From NCBI RefSeq assembly GCF_006874425.1, contig NZ_VIJZ01000001.1, positions 620,001 to 684,000 on the forward strand: a DNA stretch of 64,000 nucleotides, written 5' to 3'. Shown here piece after piece: positions 26,890-35,983 of the stretch (within the stretch, counting starts at the first letter, position 1; the number at the start of each line of letters is the position of its first letter). The position numbers were made by a program, and so were the translations under genes. The notes beneath the pieces were generated by a model. It was not told the origin of the DNA, did no database searches, and worked only from the letters and a program-made list of their open reading frames with translations. Origin of the DNA: Paenibacillus ottowii (GTDB taxonomy: Bacteria > Bacillota > Bacilli > Paenibacillales > Paenibacillaceae).

Positions 26890-26985
26890 ATGTACATTAC
26901 AGGTGGACTAAGTTTTATAGGGGTACTGGCGCTCGGTGCGCTAGTATCCTTATTTGTATACAATTATGCCAGCGAGGATATATAG
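26890..26985 (+). CDS. Possible 31-residue membrane peptide
   Basis: A short frame after the exonuclease encodes one hydrophobic helix (FIGVLALGALVSLFV) ending in an acidic tail (NYASEDI). There is no good ribosome site, so expression is doubtful. It could be a chance ORF with a hydrophobic run. Confidence 0.3.
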   Translation: MYITGGLSFIGVLALGALVSLFVYNYASEDI

Positions 26986-27087
26986 CCATGTGAAGGATTT
27001 TATACAATTGTGATAAGGGGATTGACCTTAGGCTCGTTTCAGGTGAATATAGTTAATAGAGATCATGGAGAGGGGATTACAGCAGCT

Positions 27088-27966
27088 ATGACAGTATTGG
27101 GAGCAATTGAGGCAGGCGGTACCAAATTTGTATGTGGAATTGGAAATGAACGAGGGGAAGTATTGGAAAGAGCTAGCTTTCCAACAACGACTCCAGCAGA
27201 AACCATGGAGAATGTCATTGCATTTTTTGAAGGCAAGGGGATTGAAGCGCTGGGCGTAGGCTCATTCGGACCGATTGATCCTATCGAAGGCAGTGATACA
27301 TATGGTTATATTACAACAACGCCAAAGCCGCATTGGGGAAATTACAATCTGATTGGCAAACTGAAGGAGCATTTCGATGTACCTATGGGGTTTGACACAG
27401 ATGTGAATGGAGCAGCGCTGGGTGAGTCCATTTGGGGTGCGGCTAAAGGATTGGAAAACTGTCTGTATATTACAATAGGTACAGGCATCGGAGCGGGTGC
27501 TTTGGTTGGCGGAAAGCTGGTCCATGGATTATCCCACCCGGAAATGGGGCATATTCTGGTACGTCGTCATCCAGAAGATCACTATGAAGGCACATGTCCA
27601 TATCATGGAGATTGCCTGGAAGGACTGGCAGCGGGTCCGTCACTCGAAAAAAGATGGAAGGTAAAAGGACACGAGCTTTCTGTTGATCACCCAGCCTGGG
27701 AAATGGAGGCACATTATCTGGCACAAGCTTTAATGAGCTATGTATTAATCCTGTCACCGCAAAAAATCATTATGGGCGGTGGAGTCATGAAGCAGGATCA
27801 ATTGTTCCCACTCATTCGTACCAAGCTTCAAAAACTCTTGAACGGATACGTACAGCATTCGAGTCTGACTACAGAAATTGAACAATATATCGTATCTCCG
27901 GGATTGGGTGACAATGCTGGATTGTGCGGTGCTTTGGCTTTGGCAAAGGAAAAGCTCAATTCTTAG
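27088..27966 (+). CDS. ROK-family sugar kinase (fructokinase-like)
   Basis: This 292-residue ROK kinase has the N-terminal phosphate loop (LGAIEAGGTKFVCGIG), the ROK signature region (TIGTGIGAGALVGGKLVHG then HPEMGHILVRRHP), and the CPYHGDCLEGLAAGPSLE zinc-binding CxCGxxGCxE-like element. The catalytic Asp lies in DTDVNGAALGE. The closest type is the ScrK/GmuE fructokinase group. ATG at 27088 is chosen since GGAGAGGGG lies 10 bp upstream; the open frame reaches 27010 without a site. It is a single gene with a terminator. Confidence 0.88.
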   Translation: MTVLGAIEAGGTKFVCGIGNERGEVLERASFPTTTPAETMENVIAFFEGKGIEALGVGSFGPIDPIEGSDTYGYITTTPKPHWGNYNLIGKLKEHFDVPMGFDTDVNGAALGESIWGAAKGLENCLYITIGTGIGAGALVGGKLVHGLSHPEMGHILVRRHPEDHYEGTCPYHGDCLEGLAAGPSLEKRWKVKGHELSVDHPAWEMEAHYLAQALMSYVLILSPQKIIMGGGVMKQDQLFPLIRTKLQKLLNGYVQHSSLTTEIEQYIVSPGLGDNAGLCGALALAKEKLNS

Positions 27967-28036
27967 AATTTGTGGTTGACGGTTCTCCAAGGTCTGGTTA
28001 TCATATAAACAACAGCATAGTACGGATCAAAAAGGG

Positions 28037-28078
28037 AAGCACCTTTCTTGCGAATACGCGAGATAGGTGCTTTTTTTT
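28037..28078 (+). terminator. Rho-independent terminator
   Basis: AAGCACCT (28037-28044) pairs with AGGTGCTT (28065-28072), with an inner stem CTTGCG/CGCGAG, followed by a T-run. Confidence 0.9.
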
Positions 28079-28131
28079 GCGTTTTTGTATTGTGCGGGTC
28101 AGTATTTCAACCATATGAGGGAGGAAGAATC

Positions 28132-29139
28132 ATGGAGATTGTATTTTTAAACCGCTTGTCCAAACGGAATGAACAAGGTTGTGAGGACTTTGCACAGGTA
28201 TGGATTGGGCAACATGAAGGGAGATGGAGTGCAGGCTGGAGCACACACCATGTGCCTGATGAAAGTATAGACGACCTTTGGTATGAAGGCAGCTTGTGGC
28301 AGGAACTACTGCATGTATACCGTCATGAGCTGGCGCTCAAGATGGCTGAAGGCTACAGACCTTTAATTCATGGCGTTTTTCATGAGCAAAAAGGATCATC
28401 AGGACGAGGACAAACACTACAAAAGCTCTATTGCTATAGTGATTTGTTTCCGCGTGATGAGGTGTATGAACAATTGACAATGTGGAGACGGCAAAAGGCA
28501 GCAACTGAGCGAAAAGCACCTTATTTAATCGCTACGAATCGACTGCTTCGCCTCATCAGCGTCTATCTTCCTCATACCGAAGAGGAATTGCTAGAACTGC
28601 CTGGTATGGGCCAGGGTAAGGTGTCGCAATATGGGACGGAGCTATTGACTATAACGAAGCAAAATGATCGAACCACGCCATTTCCGCTGAATTGGGTAAC
28701 AGAGACGTTGGAAGAAGAAGTTTTTTTGTCATGGCTGTACAAGCAAAAAGAAAACCAGTACAGACAGGAACTGAATAAGTTTAGCCTGACTAGAGCGATT
28801 ATTGAGGGTATTTCGGAGGGTCTTTCACTAGAGCATATCGGAATAAAGACAGGCTTGCACCGTAAAGAAGTGATTGAAGCTGTGGAGCATTTGGATCGAG
28901 ATGGAATGGATATGAAAAAGTTGATCCTCAAGGAATTAGAACATGTGTCTGAGGAGGAGCAAACAGCCATCTGTTCTGCTTATGCAGAGTTGGGAGATAC
29001 GCTGCTCAAGCCCATTATGTTAAAAGTGTATGGAGAAGAAAAAGCAACGGAAGCAGGACTGGATCAAATTTATGAGCGATTGCGGCTGGTCCGTATACGG
29101 TTCCGCCATCAGGAAGTACCTGACCGACATGTTGGATAA
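28132..29139 (+). CDS. HRDC-domain protein
   Basis: This 335-residue protein has an HRDC domain near 120-185 (ATERKAPYLIATNRLLRLI, then LLELPGMGQGKVSQYG), the fold that ends RecQ helicases and RNase D. The rest contains helix-turn-helix-like segments (LEHIGIKTGLHRKEVIEAVEHL). No helicase or nuclease motif is present. It probably binds DNA or RNA. GGGAGGA precedes the ATG at 28132; the longer frame to 28048 overlaps the upstream terminator. A convergent terminator separates it from corA. Confidence 0.82.
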   Translation: MEIVFLNRLSKRNEQGCEDFAQVWIGQHEGRWSAGWSTHHVPDESIDDLWYEGSLWQELLHVYRHELALKMAEGYRPLIHGVFHEQKGSSGRGQTLQKLYCYSDLFPRDEVYEQLTMWRRQKAATERKAPYLIATNRLLRLISVYLPHTEEELLELPGMGQGKVSQYGTELLTITKQNDRTTPFPLNWVTETLEEEVFLSWLYKQKENQYRQELNKFSLTRAIIEGISEGLSLEHIGIKTGLHRKEVIEAVEHLDRDGMDMKKLILKELEHVSEEEQTAICSAYAELGDTLLKPIMLKVYGEEKATEAGLDQIYERLRLVRIRFRHQEVPDRHVG

Positions 29140-29192
29140 TATAGATACGCAAAGAAGTGTCATAAAGTAGTACAAATAGGTCCAACAAAGCA

Positions 29193-29234
29193 AAAAGCAG
29201 CAGCGAGTTCTTATAGAACACGGCTGCTGCTTTT
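29193..29234 (+). terminator. Bidirectional terminator between HRDC gene and corA
   Basis: AAAAGCAGCAGC (29193-29204) pairs with GCTGCTGCTTTT (29223-29234) over 12 bp, giving A and T runs on either strand. Confidence 0.85.
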
Positions 29235-29262
29235 GATGACTAAACTCGAAAACCGAAAAAAT

Positions 29263-30198
29263 TCAAACCCAATCCTTCTTGCGGAAAATACAGAACATAC
29301 TGACACCTAATGCCACCATAATCCCGATGACGACAAAATAACCATAACGTGTATGAAGCTCAGGCATATTATCAAAGTTCATCCCATATATTCCGGTAAT
29401 GACCGTCAGCGGCATAAATACAGTTGTAATGGCCGTAAACACACGCATAATTTCATTTGCACGGTTGGCGATACTTGATTGATAAGCTTCTCGAAGGTTC
29501 CCCATCAAGTCGCGGTAAGTTTCGAAAGTCTCCGAAATTTTCACAGCATTTTCATAAATGTCGCTAAAATATTTTTGCAGTTGATCGTCGATCAGTCGCA
29601 AATCCCGTTTGTTCAGGGTGTTAATGACTTCCTTTTGCGGACCGAGCACTTTTTTTAGCCACAGAATCTCACTGCGCAAGCCGATGATTTCGTTCAAATG
29701 CGATTTTTTCGTATGCATTAGAATGTCTTCTTCCAGCTTTTCAATGCGAACCTCAATCCGGTCACCAACCAGAAAATAGTTGTCAACGATCAAGTCAATC
29801 AACAGATACATAAAACGGTCAGGCTGGCTGACTTCCTGCTCCCACAGCAAGGGCTTGAGGGTACGAAGCTCATTGATTTTCTGCTTGGTCACCGTAATGA
29901 TAAAATGGCGGCCGAGAAAAATATTTAAAGCACGCAAAAATATTTCTTCATCATCAAAACGAATACTATTTACAACGATAAAATAATGGCTTTCATAAAT
30001 TTCAATCTTTGGGCGCTGTTCTTCTTCACTCAAACAGTCTTCTACTGCAAGATCATGCATGGAAAATAAGGGCTGAAGCACTGCCAGATCCTCGACATCG
30101 GCATCAATCCAATAAAAGCCTTCTGCCGGTGCAGTGAGCGCCATTTCAATTTCTTCGACAGGGGTAAAAACCCCGTTGTTGACCAAACGGATTTTCAT
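29263..30198 (-). CDS. corA: CorA-family magnesium/divalent cation transporter
   Basis: This 311-residue protein has the CorA architecture: a soluble N-terminal funnel domain, a long helix (EVRIEKLEEDILMH onward) and two C-terminal helices with the YGMNF signature between them, ending in basic CIFRKKDWV. It forms a pentameric Mg2+ (or Co2+/Ni2+) channel in the cytoplasmic membrane. Its own start codon is preceded by a 320-nt leader with an RBS-sequestering stem, so it is probably controlled by RNA structure. ATG follows AAGGAG, whose sequence lies in that stem. Confidence 0.95.
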   Translation of the reverse strand: MKIRLVNNGVFTPVEEIEMALTAPAEGFYWIDADVEDLAVLQPLFSMHDLAVEDCLSEEEQRPKIEIYESHYFIVVNSIRFDDEEIFLRALNIFLGRHFIITVTKQKINELRTLKPLLWEQEVSQPDRFMYLLIDLIVDNYFLVGDRIEVRIEKLEEDILMHTKKSHLNEIIGLRSEILWLKKVLGPQKEVINTLNKRDLRLIDDQLQKYFSDIYENAVKISETFETYRDLMGNLREAYQSSIANRANEIMRVFTAITTVFMPLTVITGIYGMNFDNMPELHTRYGYFVVIGIMVALGVSMFCIFRKKDWV

Positions 30199-30520
30199 AT
30201 ATAGTCACTCCTTATGCTCCGTCGTAACGGAAATACGTTTACCTTAAGCATAAGGAATGGACTCAGTTGCCAGTTAGCCGGTTCGGGTAAGCGTGCATAA
30301 CATCAAAAGCAGGAGGCTTTTGGAGCATGCAGAGCCTGGCGTCCCGTCTTTCGGCAAGCTGAAGTCATTCCTATGCTGTTGTTCAGGGATCGCCGCCTAT
30401 TCGGACTCGGGTCGCCTTCCATTCCGGATTCACCTCACAAATGTTCTTTTTTAGGTTGCCACAGTACCGCAGAAAACACTCTCAAGTACACTGCTGCACT
30501 ATATTTTTGCCTATTAGCAC
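30199..30520 (-). ncRNA. Long structured corA leader, candidate riboswitch
   Basis: The inferred transcript starts about 30520 and runs 320 nt before the corA ATG at 30198. TCCTTATGCT can pair with AGCATAAGGA, the latter containing the corA ribosome site. An upstream segment around 30360-30376 (GCATAGGAATG and adjoining bases) can instead pair with the region around 30248-30275 (CATTCCTTATGC and adjoining bases) over about 22 bp with small bulges, enclosing a hairpin with CAAAAGC/GCTTTTG. These are mutually exclusive pairings, typical of translational riboswitches. Blocks such as GGTGAATCC and CCGAACCGGCTAAC weakly recall ydaO-type c-di-AMP riboswitch motifs, but the match is incomplete and I could not place it in M-box or other known classes. 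Confidence 0.6.
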
Positions 30521-30526
30521 TTGTAT

Positions 30527-30555
30527 AGTATAACGCTCGACCTACGGCCTTTCAA
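30527..30555 (-). promoter_or_regulatory. Promoter of corA leader
   Basis: On the minus strand TTGAAA (30555-30550) and TATACT (30532-30527) are separated by exactly 17 bp, a near-consensus sigma-A promoter reading toward corA. Confidence 0.75.
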
Positions 30556-30748
30556 GCGCAAAATCATGGGCTAAATTAACGGTAATCATATAAGCTTCTG
30601 CGATAAGGGGATATGATTTAACCTATGGAAAAGGTAGACAAAAGGTGAATGCAGGATACAAAATTACAAACCCATCTTGACGAAGCCCAGCCGATGCATT
30701 AAAGTGAACAACAAGAACTTTGTGAACTTAAAATGAATATAGCGAAAT
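30556..30748. other. Divergent intergenic part between corA and the S-box
   Basis: A plausible promoter for the methionine leader is TTGACG (30677-30682) with TAAAGT (30700-30705), spacer 17 bp. Nothing else stands out. Confidence 0.5.
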
Positions 30749-30924
30749 CTTATCAAGAGCAGGTGGAGGGACTAGCCCGATGATACCCGGCAACCGGCGA
30801 TTTTAATCGCACGGTGCTAATTCTTGCAGGACTCGCGCTTTGTACAAAAAGCGTAGCCCTGACAGATGAGAGAGGCGCATATGGATACAAATATGACCTT
30901 TCTCTAACCGAGAAAGGTCTTTTT
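30749..30924 (+). ncRNA. SAM-I (S-box) riboswitch with terminator
   Basis: The core S-box sequences are visible: CTTATCAAGAG at 30749, GGTGGAGGGACTAGCCCGATG, ACCCGGCAACC, and GCTAATTCTTGCAGG, with the closing strand GATGAG at 30865-30870. A terminator follows: GACCTTTCTC (30895-30904) pairs with GAGAAAGGTC (30910-30919), then TTTTT. SAM binding should favour termination before metA. Confidence 0.96.
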
Positions 30925-30988
30925 ATTATATGCCTGGCATCTCTACCAGCGATTTTCGCACAACTTACCGATCAAGGAGTGAGTTTAC

Positions 30989-31906
30989 ATGCCGATTAAG
31001 ATTCCAGATACACTGCCTGCTAAGGAAGTACTGGAGGGCGAAAATATTTTCGTAATGGATGAAAGCTTGGCCTATCATCAGGATATTCGTCCATTGCGCA
31101 TCGCCATTTTGAATTTGATGCCTACAAAGGAAACAACAGAAACTCAACTGTTGCGTCTGGTCGGCAATACGCCATTACAAGTGGATGTCACGTTGGTGCA
31201 TATGAAGTCTCATGTATCTAAAAATACATCGCAAGAATACTTGAACATGTTCTATAAAACGTTTGATGAGATCAAGAACAGTCGTTTTGACGGCATGATT
31301 ATTACAGGAGCCCCTGTAGAACAACTTGAGTTTGAGGATGTGACCTACTGGGAGGAGATCCGGCAAATCTTTGAGTGGACGAAAACAAATGTTACTTCGA
31401 CCATGCATATCTGTTGGGCCTCACAGGCAGGCTTATACCATCATTTCAATGTTCCAAAATACGGGCTCGACAGCAAATGCTTTGGGGTATTTCCACACAC
31501 CGTTATTAAACCTAAAGTGAAACTGCTACGCGGCTTTGATGAACTGTTTTATGCTCCTCACTCTCGGCATACGGAAGTTCGGCGGGAAGATATTGACCAT
31601 ATCGCCGAATTAGAGGTTTTATCCGAATCCGAGGAAGCTGGAGTGTACCTGGTAGCCACACTTGATGGTAGACAAATCTTTGTAACAGGGCATTCAGAAT
31701 ATGATCCGCTTTCACTGAAATGGGAATACGACCGCGATGTGGCCAAAGGACTGGATGTTGACGTCCCCAAAAATTATTTTCCTAACGACGATCCTGAACG
31801 CATACCGCCCTCGATCTGGCGGGCTCATGCCAATTTATTATTTTCAAATTGGCTTAACTATTATGTATACCAAGAAACACCTTATGATATCGGACCTCAG
31901 ATTTAA
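30989..31906 (+). CDS. metA: Homoserine O-acetyltransferase (MetA family)
   Basis: This 305-residue MetA-family enzyme acylates homoserine, the first methionine-specific step. The nucleophile Cys142 is in [10 protein letters not shown], and GHSEYD holds the catalytic His and Glu. Position 111 is Glu (APVEQ), which in characterised MetA proteins goes with acetyl-CoA use while Gly goes with succinyl-CoA; this fits the downstream acetyl-homoserine enzymes. GATCAAGGAGTG precedes the ATG. It is controlled by the S-box leader and begins the metA-metI-metC cluster. Confidence 0.95.
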   Translation: MPIKIPDTLPAKEVLEGENIFVMDESLAYHQDIRPLRIAILNLMPTKETTETQLLRLVGNTPLQVDVTLVHMKSHVSKNTSQEYLNMFYKTFDEIKNSRFDGMIITGAPVEQLEFEDVTYWEEIRQIFEWTKTNVTSTMHICWASQAGLYHHFNVPKYGLDSKCFGVFPHTVIKPKVKLLRGFDELFYAPHSRHTEVRREDIDHIAELEVLSESEEAGVYLVATLDGRQIFVTGHSEYDPLSLKWEYDRDVAKGLDVDVPKNYFPNDDPERIPPSIWRAHANLLFSNWLNYYVYQETPYDIGPQI

Positions 31907-32031
31907 AAAGGGGCTTGTCGTTTACCCTTATACAGTACCACCTTGCAGTAGCGCAGCAGTATAGTCTTGGACATCCATTTTTGCAGCATATGTTATAGCA
32001 CCTATCTATGGAAGTGAACAGGAGGATTCAT

Positions 32032-33216
32032 ATGAGTGAGAAACAGTGGAAAATCGAAAGCAGATTGGCACAAATCGGTTCCATTGAGGAGCCAGTAACT
32101 GGGGCTGTGAATTACCCGATTTACCAATCTACAGCGTTCCGCCATCCCCGACTGGGTCAAAGTACTGGGTTTGATTACATTCGGACGATTAATCCCACGC
32201 GAAAGGTATTGGAAGAGGCTGCTGCTGCACTCGAATCTGGTGATGCAGGCTTTGCATGCAGTTCAGGAATGGCAGCGCTGCAAACTGTTTTTGCATTGTT
32301 TGGTCAGGGAGACCACCTTATTGTATCGCTAGATCTTTATGGCGGGACCTACCGTTTACTGGAGCGTATTTTATCTAAATTTGGTGTGACTGCAAGCTAT
32401 GTGGATACAAACGATCTTGAAGCACTCCAACAGTCATGTCGACCCAATACCAAAGCTGTCTTCATAGAAACGCCTACCAACCCGTTAATGATGATTACTG
32501 ATATTCAAGCGGTGGCTGCATGGGCATCGCAACATGAGTTGCTTACAATTGTAGATAATACGCTGCTAACACCATACTTCCAGCGGCCATTGGAACTGGG
32601 TGCGGATATTGTGGTACATAGCGCAACCAAATATTTGGGTGGGCATAACGATGTGCTGGCAGGGTTGATTGTTTCCAAAGGAAAAGAACTGTCAGCTGAG
32701 ATTTCCTTTCTGCACAATTCCATAGGAGCCGTGCTTTCGCCAAGCGATTGCTATCAGTTGATGAAGGGGATGAAGACGTTAGCACTGCGTATGGATCGAC
32801 ATGAGCATAATGCAACAGTGTTGTCTAACTATTTACTGACGCACCCGGCAGTGGCAGAAGTATTTTACCCGGCGCTTGAAGGTCATCCGGGTCGTGAGAT
32901 ACAAAATAAACAATCCAGCGGAAACACAGGGATCTTCTCTTTTAAAGTAAAGGATGCTCGCTATGTGGAGCCTTTGCTTCGTCATATTAAGCTCATTGCG
33001 TTTGCCGAAAGTTTGGGCGGTGTGGAGTCGCTAATGACTTATCCCGCTGTGCAGACACATGCGGACATACCAGCAGAAATTCGGGATGCAGTCGGGGTAG
33101 ATGACAGGCTTCTGCGTTTCTCGGTAGGCATTGAGCATACAGATGACCTGATTGAAGATTTGCGTTCGGCACTGGAAGCGGCACGTCTAGAAGTAGAGGG
33201 AGGGGAGCAGCAATGA
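32032..33216 (+). CDS. metI: Cystathionine gamma-synthase / O-acetylhomoserine sulfhydrylase (MetI-like)
   Basis: This 394-residue Cys/Met PLP enzyme has the PLP lysine in HSATKYLGGHNDVLAG (about residue 205) and the family motifs INPTRK, SGMAALQ, DNTLLTPY and SLGGVESL. It condenses O-acetylhomoserine with cysteine, or sulfide in the reverse type. Position before a lyase of the same family fits MetI then MetC. ATG at 32032 follows AGGAGG; the earlier frame to 32008 has no site. Its stop overlaps the metC start by 4 bp. Confidence 0.93.
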   Translation: MSEKQWKIESRLAQIGSIEEPVTGAVNYPIYQSTAFRHPRLGQSTGFDYIRTINPTRKVLEEAAAALESGDAGFACSSGMAALQTVFALFGQGDHLIVSLDLYGGTYRLLERILSKFGVTASYVDTNDLEALQQSCRPNTKAVFIETPTNPLMMITDIQAVAAWASQHELLTIVDNTLLTPYFQRPLELGADIVVHSATKYLGGHNDVLAGLIVSKGKELSAEISFLHNSIGAVLSPSDCYQLMKGMKTLALRMDRHEHNATVLSNYLLTHPAVAEVFYPALEGHPGREIQNKQSSGNTGIFSFKVKDARYVEPLLRHIKLIAFAESLGGVESLMTYPAVQTHADIPAEIRDAVGVDDRLLRFSVGIEHTDDLIEDLRSALEAARLEVEGGEQQ

Positions 33217-34391
33217 TAGAAGATGCGAGGGGAATCGAAGTAGATCTGGGCAAAGAACGGAAATTCGCAACCAAGCTGCTGCATTTTGGCTCTGAAATTG
33301 ACAGTGTTACTGGGGCATCGAGCGTCCCGATCTATCAAGCTTCTACCTTTCATCATCATGATATTTTTAATCCTCCACAACATGATTATAGCCGTTCAGG
33401 CAATCCGACACGACAAGCTTTGGAAGATTATATTGCCTTATTAGAAGGCGGAGCTTGTGGTTTTGCCTTTGCATCAGGCATGGCTGCTATCTCCACAACA
33501 TTTATGCTCTTATCGGCTGGAGATCATGTCATTGTTTCGGAAGATGTATACGGAGGGACATATCGTCTGCTGACCTCCATCTTGAAACGAATGAATATCG
33601 AAACAACCTTCGTCGATATGACGGATCTCAATCTTGTAAAAGAGGCGTTGCAGGAAAATACAAGAGCTGTGTATATGGAAACCCCCTCTAATCCGACACT
33701 CAAAATTACCGATGTAGCCGGAATAACCGCTTGGGCAAGGGATCATGGGCTGTTGACGTTATTGGACAATACTTTTATGACACCGTATTATCAACGTCCG
33801 ATCGAGCAGGGAGTTGATATTGTATTGCACAGTGCGACCAAGTTTTTGGGTGGACACAGTGACGTACTGGCAGGACTTGCGGTAGCTCGTACCGAATCGT
33901 TGGGGAGACAAATCAAGCAGCTTCAGAATGGATTGGGTACCGTGCTGGCTCCGCAAGAGTCTTGGTTGCTTATGCGTGGGATGAAGACACTGGAAGCGCG
34001 TATGGCTCATAGCGAAAAGAGTGCGGCCAAACTCGCAAACTGGCTGAACGAGCGCAATGATATTGAAGCGGTATACTACCCGGGGTTGGAGAACCATCCA
34101 GGGCGTGCAGTTCATGAGTCTCAATCCAGTGGTTATGGCGCGGTGATTTCGTTTGATGTAGGTTCTGGTGAGCGTGCCAAAGCGGTCCTCAGCCGTGTAC
34201 GTATTCCCATTGTGGCGGTGAGTCTAGGAGCAGTGGAAAGTATCTTGTCGTACCCGGCAATGATGTCACATGCGGCTATGCCGCAAAGTGTACGCTTGGA
34301 GCGCAGGATTACGGACGGACTACTTCGTTTCTCCGTTGGTCTAGAGGACATTGATGACCTGATCTGCGATCTGAATGAGGCGCTGTGCTAG
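33213..34391 (+). CDS. metC: Cystathionine beta-lyase (MetC-like)
   Basis: This 392-residue member of the same PLP family has lysine in HSATKFLGGHSDVLAG, and SGNPTRQ, SGMAAI, DNTFMTPY and SLGAVESIL. It cleaves cystathionine to homocysteine. The distinction from gamma-synthase rests on gene order and the paralog just upstream. ATG at 33213 overlaps the metI stop (ATGA), so translation is coupled; GGAGG lies 6 bp upstream. Confidence 0.92.
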   Translation: MIEDARGIEVDLGKERKFATKLLHFGSEIDSVTGASSVPIYQASTFHHHDIFNPPQHDYSRSGNPTRQALEDYIALLEGGACGFAFASGMAAISTTFMLLSAGDHVIVSEDVYGGTYRLLTSILKRMNIETTFVDMTDLNLVKEALQENTRAVYMETPSNPTLKITDVAGITAWARDHGLLTLLDNTFMTPYYQRPIEQGVDIVLHSATKFLGGHSDVLAGLAVARTESLGRQIKQLQNGLGTVLAPQESWLLMRGMKTLEARMAHSEKSAAKLANWLNERNDIEAVYYPGLENHPGRAVHESQSSGYGAVISFDVGSGERAKAVLSRVRIPIVAVSLGAVESILSYPAMMSHAAMPQSVRLERRITDGLLRFSVGLEDIDDLICDLNEALC

Positions 34392-34701
34392 AGCGTTAGC
34401 ATATCCATAGCATGTTGGCATTTTTACGAGGGAAGCAAATATATGTAGTCCTTAGCAGCAGGTTTCCGATATTCAGGAGACTTGCTGTTTTCTATATACA
34501 ACGGGAATAAGTATGGTTCCTTACCTAAAGATATGTTAGTATTATCATTAGGTTTTACTATGCTAAATAGCACAGACAACATACAAGGCTAGTCATGAAC
34601 ATACATTACGGCAGGGTTCGAACGCAGGTTTGTGAAAGCATTCTCGTTCATAAGTCCTGTCTTTCATTTCGTCGCCCTGTGACAGCGAAGGAGGATACAC
34701 C
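34392..34701. other. Intergenic region between metC and mqnC
   Basis: This 310-bp gap holds the metC terminator at 34456-34491 and an ordinary AT-rich stretch with AAGGAGG before mqnC. No conserved RNA element was recognised. Confidence 0.6.
34456..34491 (+). terminator. Rho-independent terminator of the methionine operon
   Basis: CAGCAGGTTTCC (34456-34467) pairs with GGAGACTTGCTG (34476-34487), with two G-T pairs, followed by TTTT. Confidence 0.85.
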
Positions 34702-35835
34702 ATGAGTGTAATCGACCATATTTTAGATAAAGCCCTACGCGGCGAACGCCTGAATTTAGAGGATACTGTAGCTTTGTTCGAATCAGACGAGGTTGAAAAA
34801 ATAGGCCATGCGGCCAATAAAGTCATGAATCGCATGCATCCTAATCCCATTAAAACCTTCGTCATCGGACGAAATATTAACTATACGAACGTGTGTGACG
34901 TATACTGCCGTTTTTGCGCTTTTTACCGTAGACCGGGTTCCGATGAAGGTTATGTTTTGCCGGATGAGGTGATTTTCCAAAAAATTAAGGAAACGCAGGA
35001 GGTAGGTGGCACCGAAATCCTAATGCAAGGCGGTGTAAATCCAAATCTGCCGTTCAGCTATTATACCGATTTGCTGAAAGCTATTAAGGAACGTTTTCCC
35101 GATATCACGATGCATTCCTTCTCCCCAGCTGAAATTCACAAAATGAAGGAAAAATCCGGTCTATCCATGGAAGATACGATCCGGGCTATTCATGAAGCTG
35201 GATTGGATTCTCTCCCAGGTGGGGGCGGAGAAATTTTGGATGACCGCACACGCCGCAAAATCAGCCGTCTCAAAGGCTCCTGGCGTGATTGGATGGATGT
35301 TATGCAAACAGCTCACAAGGTTGGGATGAACACGACAGCTACGATGGTTATCGGCTTTGGCGAGTTGATGGAGGAGCGTGCGCTGCATTTGTTGCGTGTC
35401 CGTGACGCTCAGGACGAATGCATTGAAAACAAGTATAACTCTGAAGGATTTTTGGCCTTTATTCCGTGGACCTTCCAACCAGATAACACCAACCTGAAGA
35501 AGGAACGCCAGACGCCTGAGGAATATTTGAAGACTGTAGCGATCAGCCGTCTTGTTTTGGATAACATCAAGCATATCCAGTCTTCATGGGTAACCATGGG
35601 ACCGGAAATCGGTAAAAAATCGCTGTACTACGGTTGCGATGATTTTGGCAGCACCATGATTGAGGAGAACGTAGTTTCCGCTGCAGGTGCAACGTATAAG
35701 GTTAACATTGAATCTATTTTACAGTTGATCCGTGAGACGGGTCACATTCCAGCACAGCGCAATACCCGTTATGATATTATTCGTACTTTTGACAGTGCTA
35801 GCAGCATTGAACATGATTTTATTATGCAAAATTAA
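34702..35835 (+). CDS. mqnC: Cyclic dehypoxanthinyl futalosine synthase
   Basis: This 377-residue radical SAM enzyme has the cluster motif CDVYCRFCAFYRRPG (Cys near 69, 73, 76). It also has LMQGGVNPNLP and the AEIH and GGGGEILDDRTR stretches of MqnC. It closes the futalosine ring in the alternative menaquinone pathway used by some Firmicutes instead of men genes. MqnE or CofH-like enzymes resemble it but lack this arrangement. AAGGAGG lies upstream of the ATG. It is a lone gene here with a long terminator. Confidence 0.92.
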   Translation: MSVIDHILDKALRGERLNLEDTVALFESDEVEKIGHAANKVMNRMHPNPIKTFVIGRNINYTNVCDVYCRFCAFYRRPGSDEGYVLPDEVIFQKIKETQEVGGTEILMQGGVNPNLPFSYYTDLLKAIKERFPDITMHSFSPAEIHKMKEKSGLSMEDTIRAIHEAGLDSLPGGGGEILDDRTRRKISRLKGSWRDWMDVMQTAHKVGMNTTATMVIGFGELMEERALHLLRVRDAQDECIENKYNSEGFLAFIPWTFQPDNTNLKKERQTPEEYLKTVAISRLVLDNIKHIQSSWVTMGPEIGKKSLYYGCDDFGSTMIEENVVSAAGATYKVNIESILQLIRETGHIPAQRNTRYDIIRTFDSASSIEHDFIMQN

Positions 35836-35860
35836 TATTAGCTAATATAACGTACATTAC

Positions 35861-35915
35861 AAAACGCTTATCTTTTACTATTCCATGTACAAGGATAGTG
35901 AAGATAAGCGTTTTT
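35861..35915 (+). terminator. Rho-independent terminator of mqnC
   Basis: AAAACGCTTATCTT (35861-35874) pairs perfectly with AAGATAAGCGTTTT (35901-35914), then T. An inner stem adds to it. It may serve the convergent yitT gene too. Confidence 0.85.
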
Positions 35916-35983
35916 GTGCTGAAGAATGAAAATCCTTCAGTATCTTACTCTTCTTTGTATTGTGGTAAATATATTTGGCTTTG

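Noticed and set aside
30199..30520. Standard M-box riboswitch call for the corA leader
   Set aside because: The M-box core order and its closing strand are not found; left unassigned.
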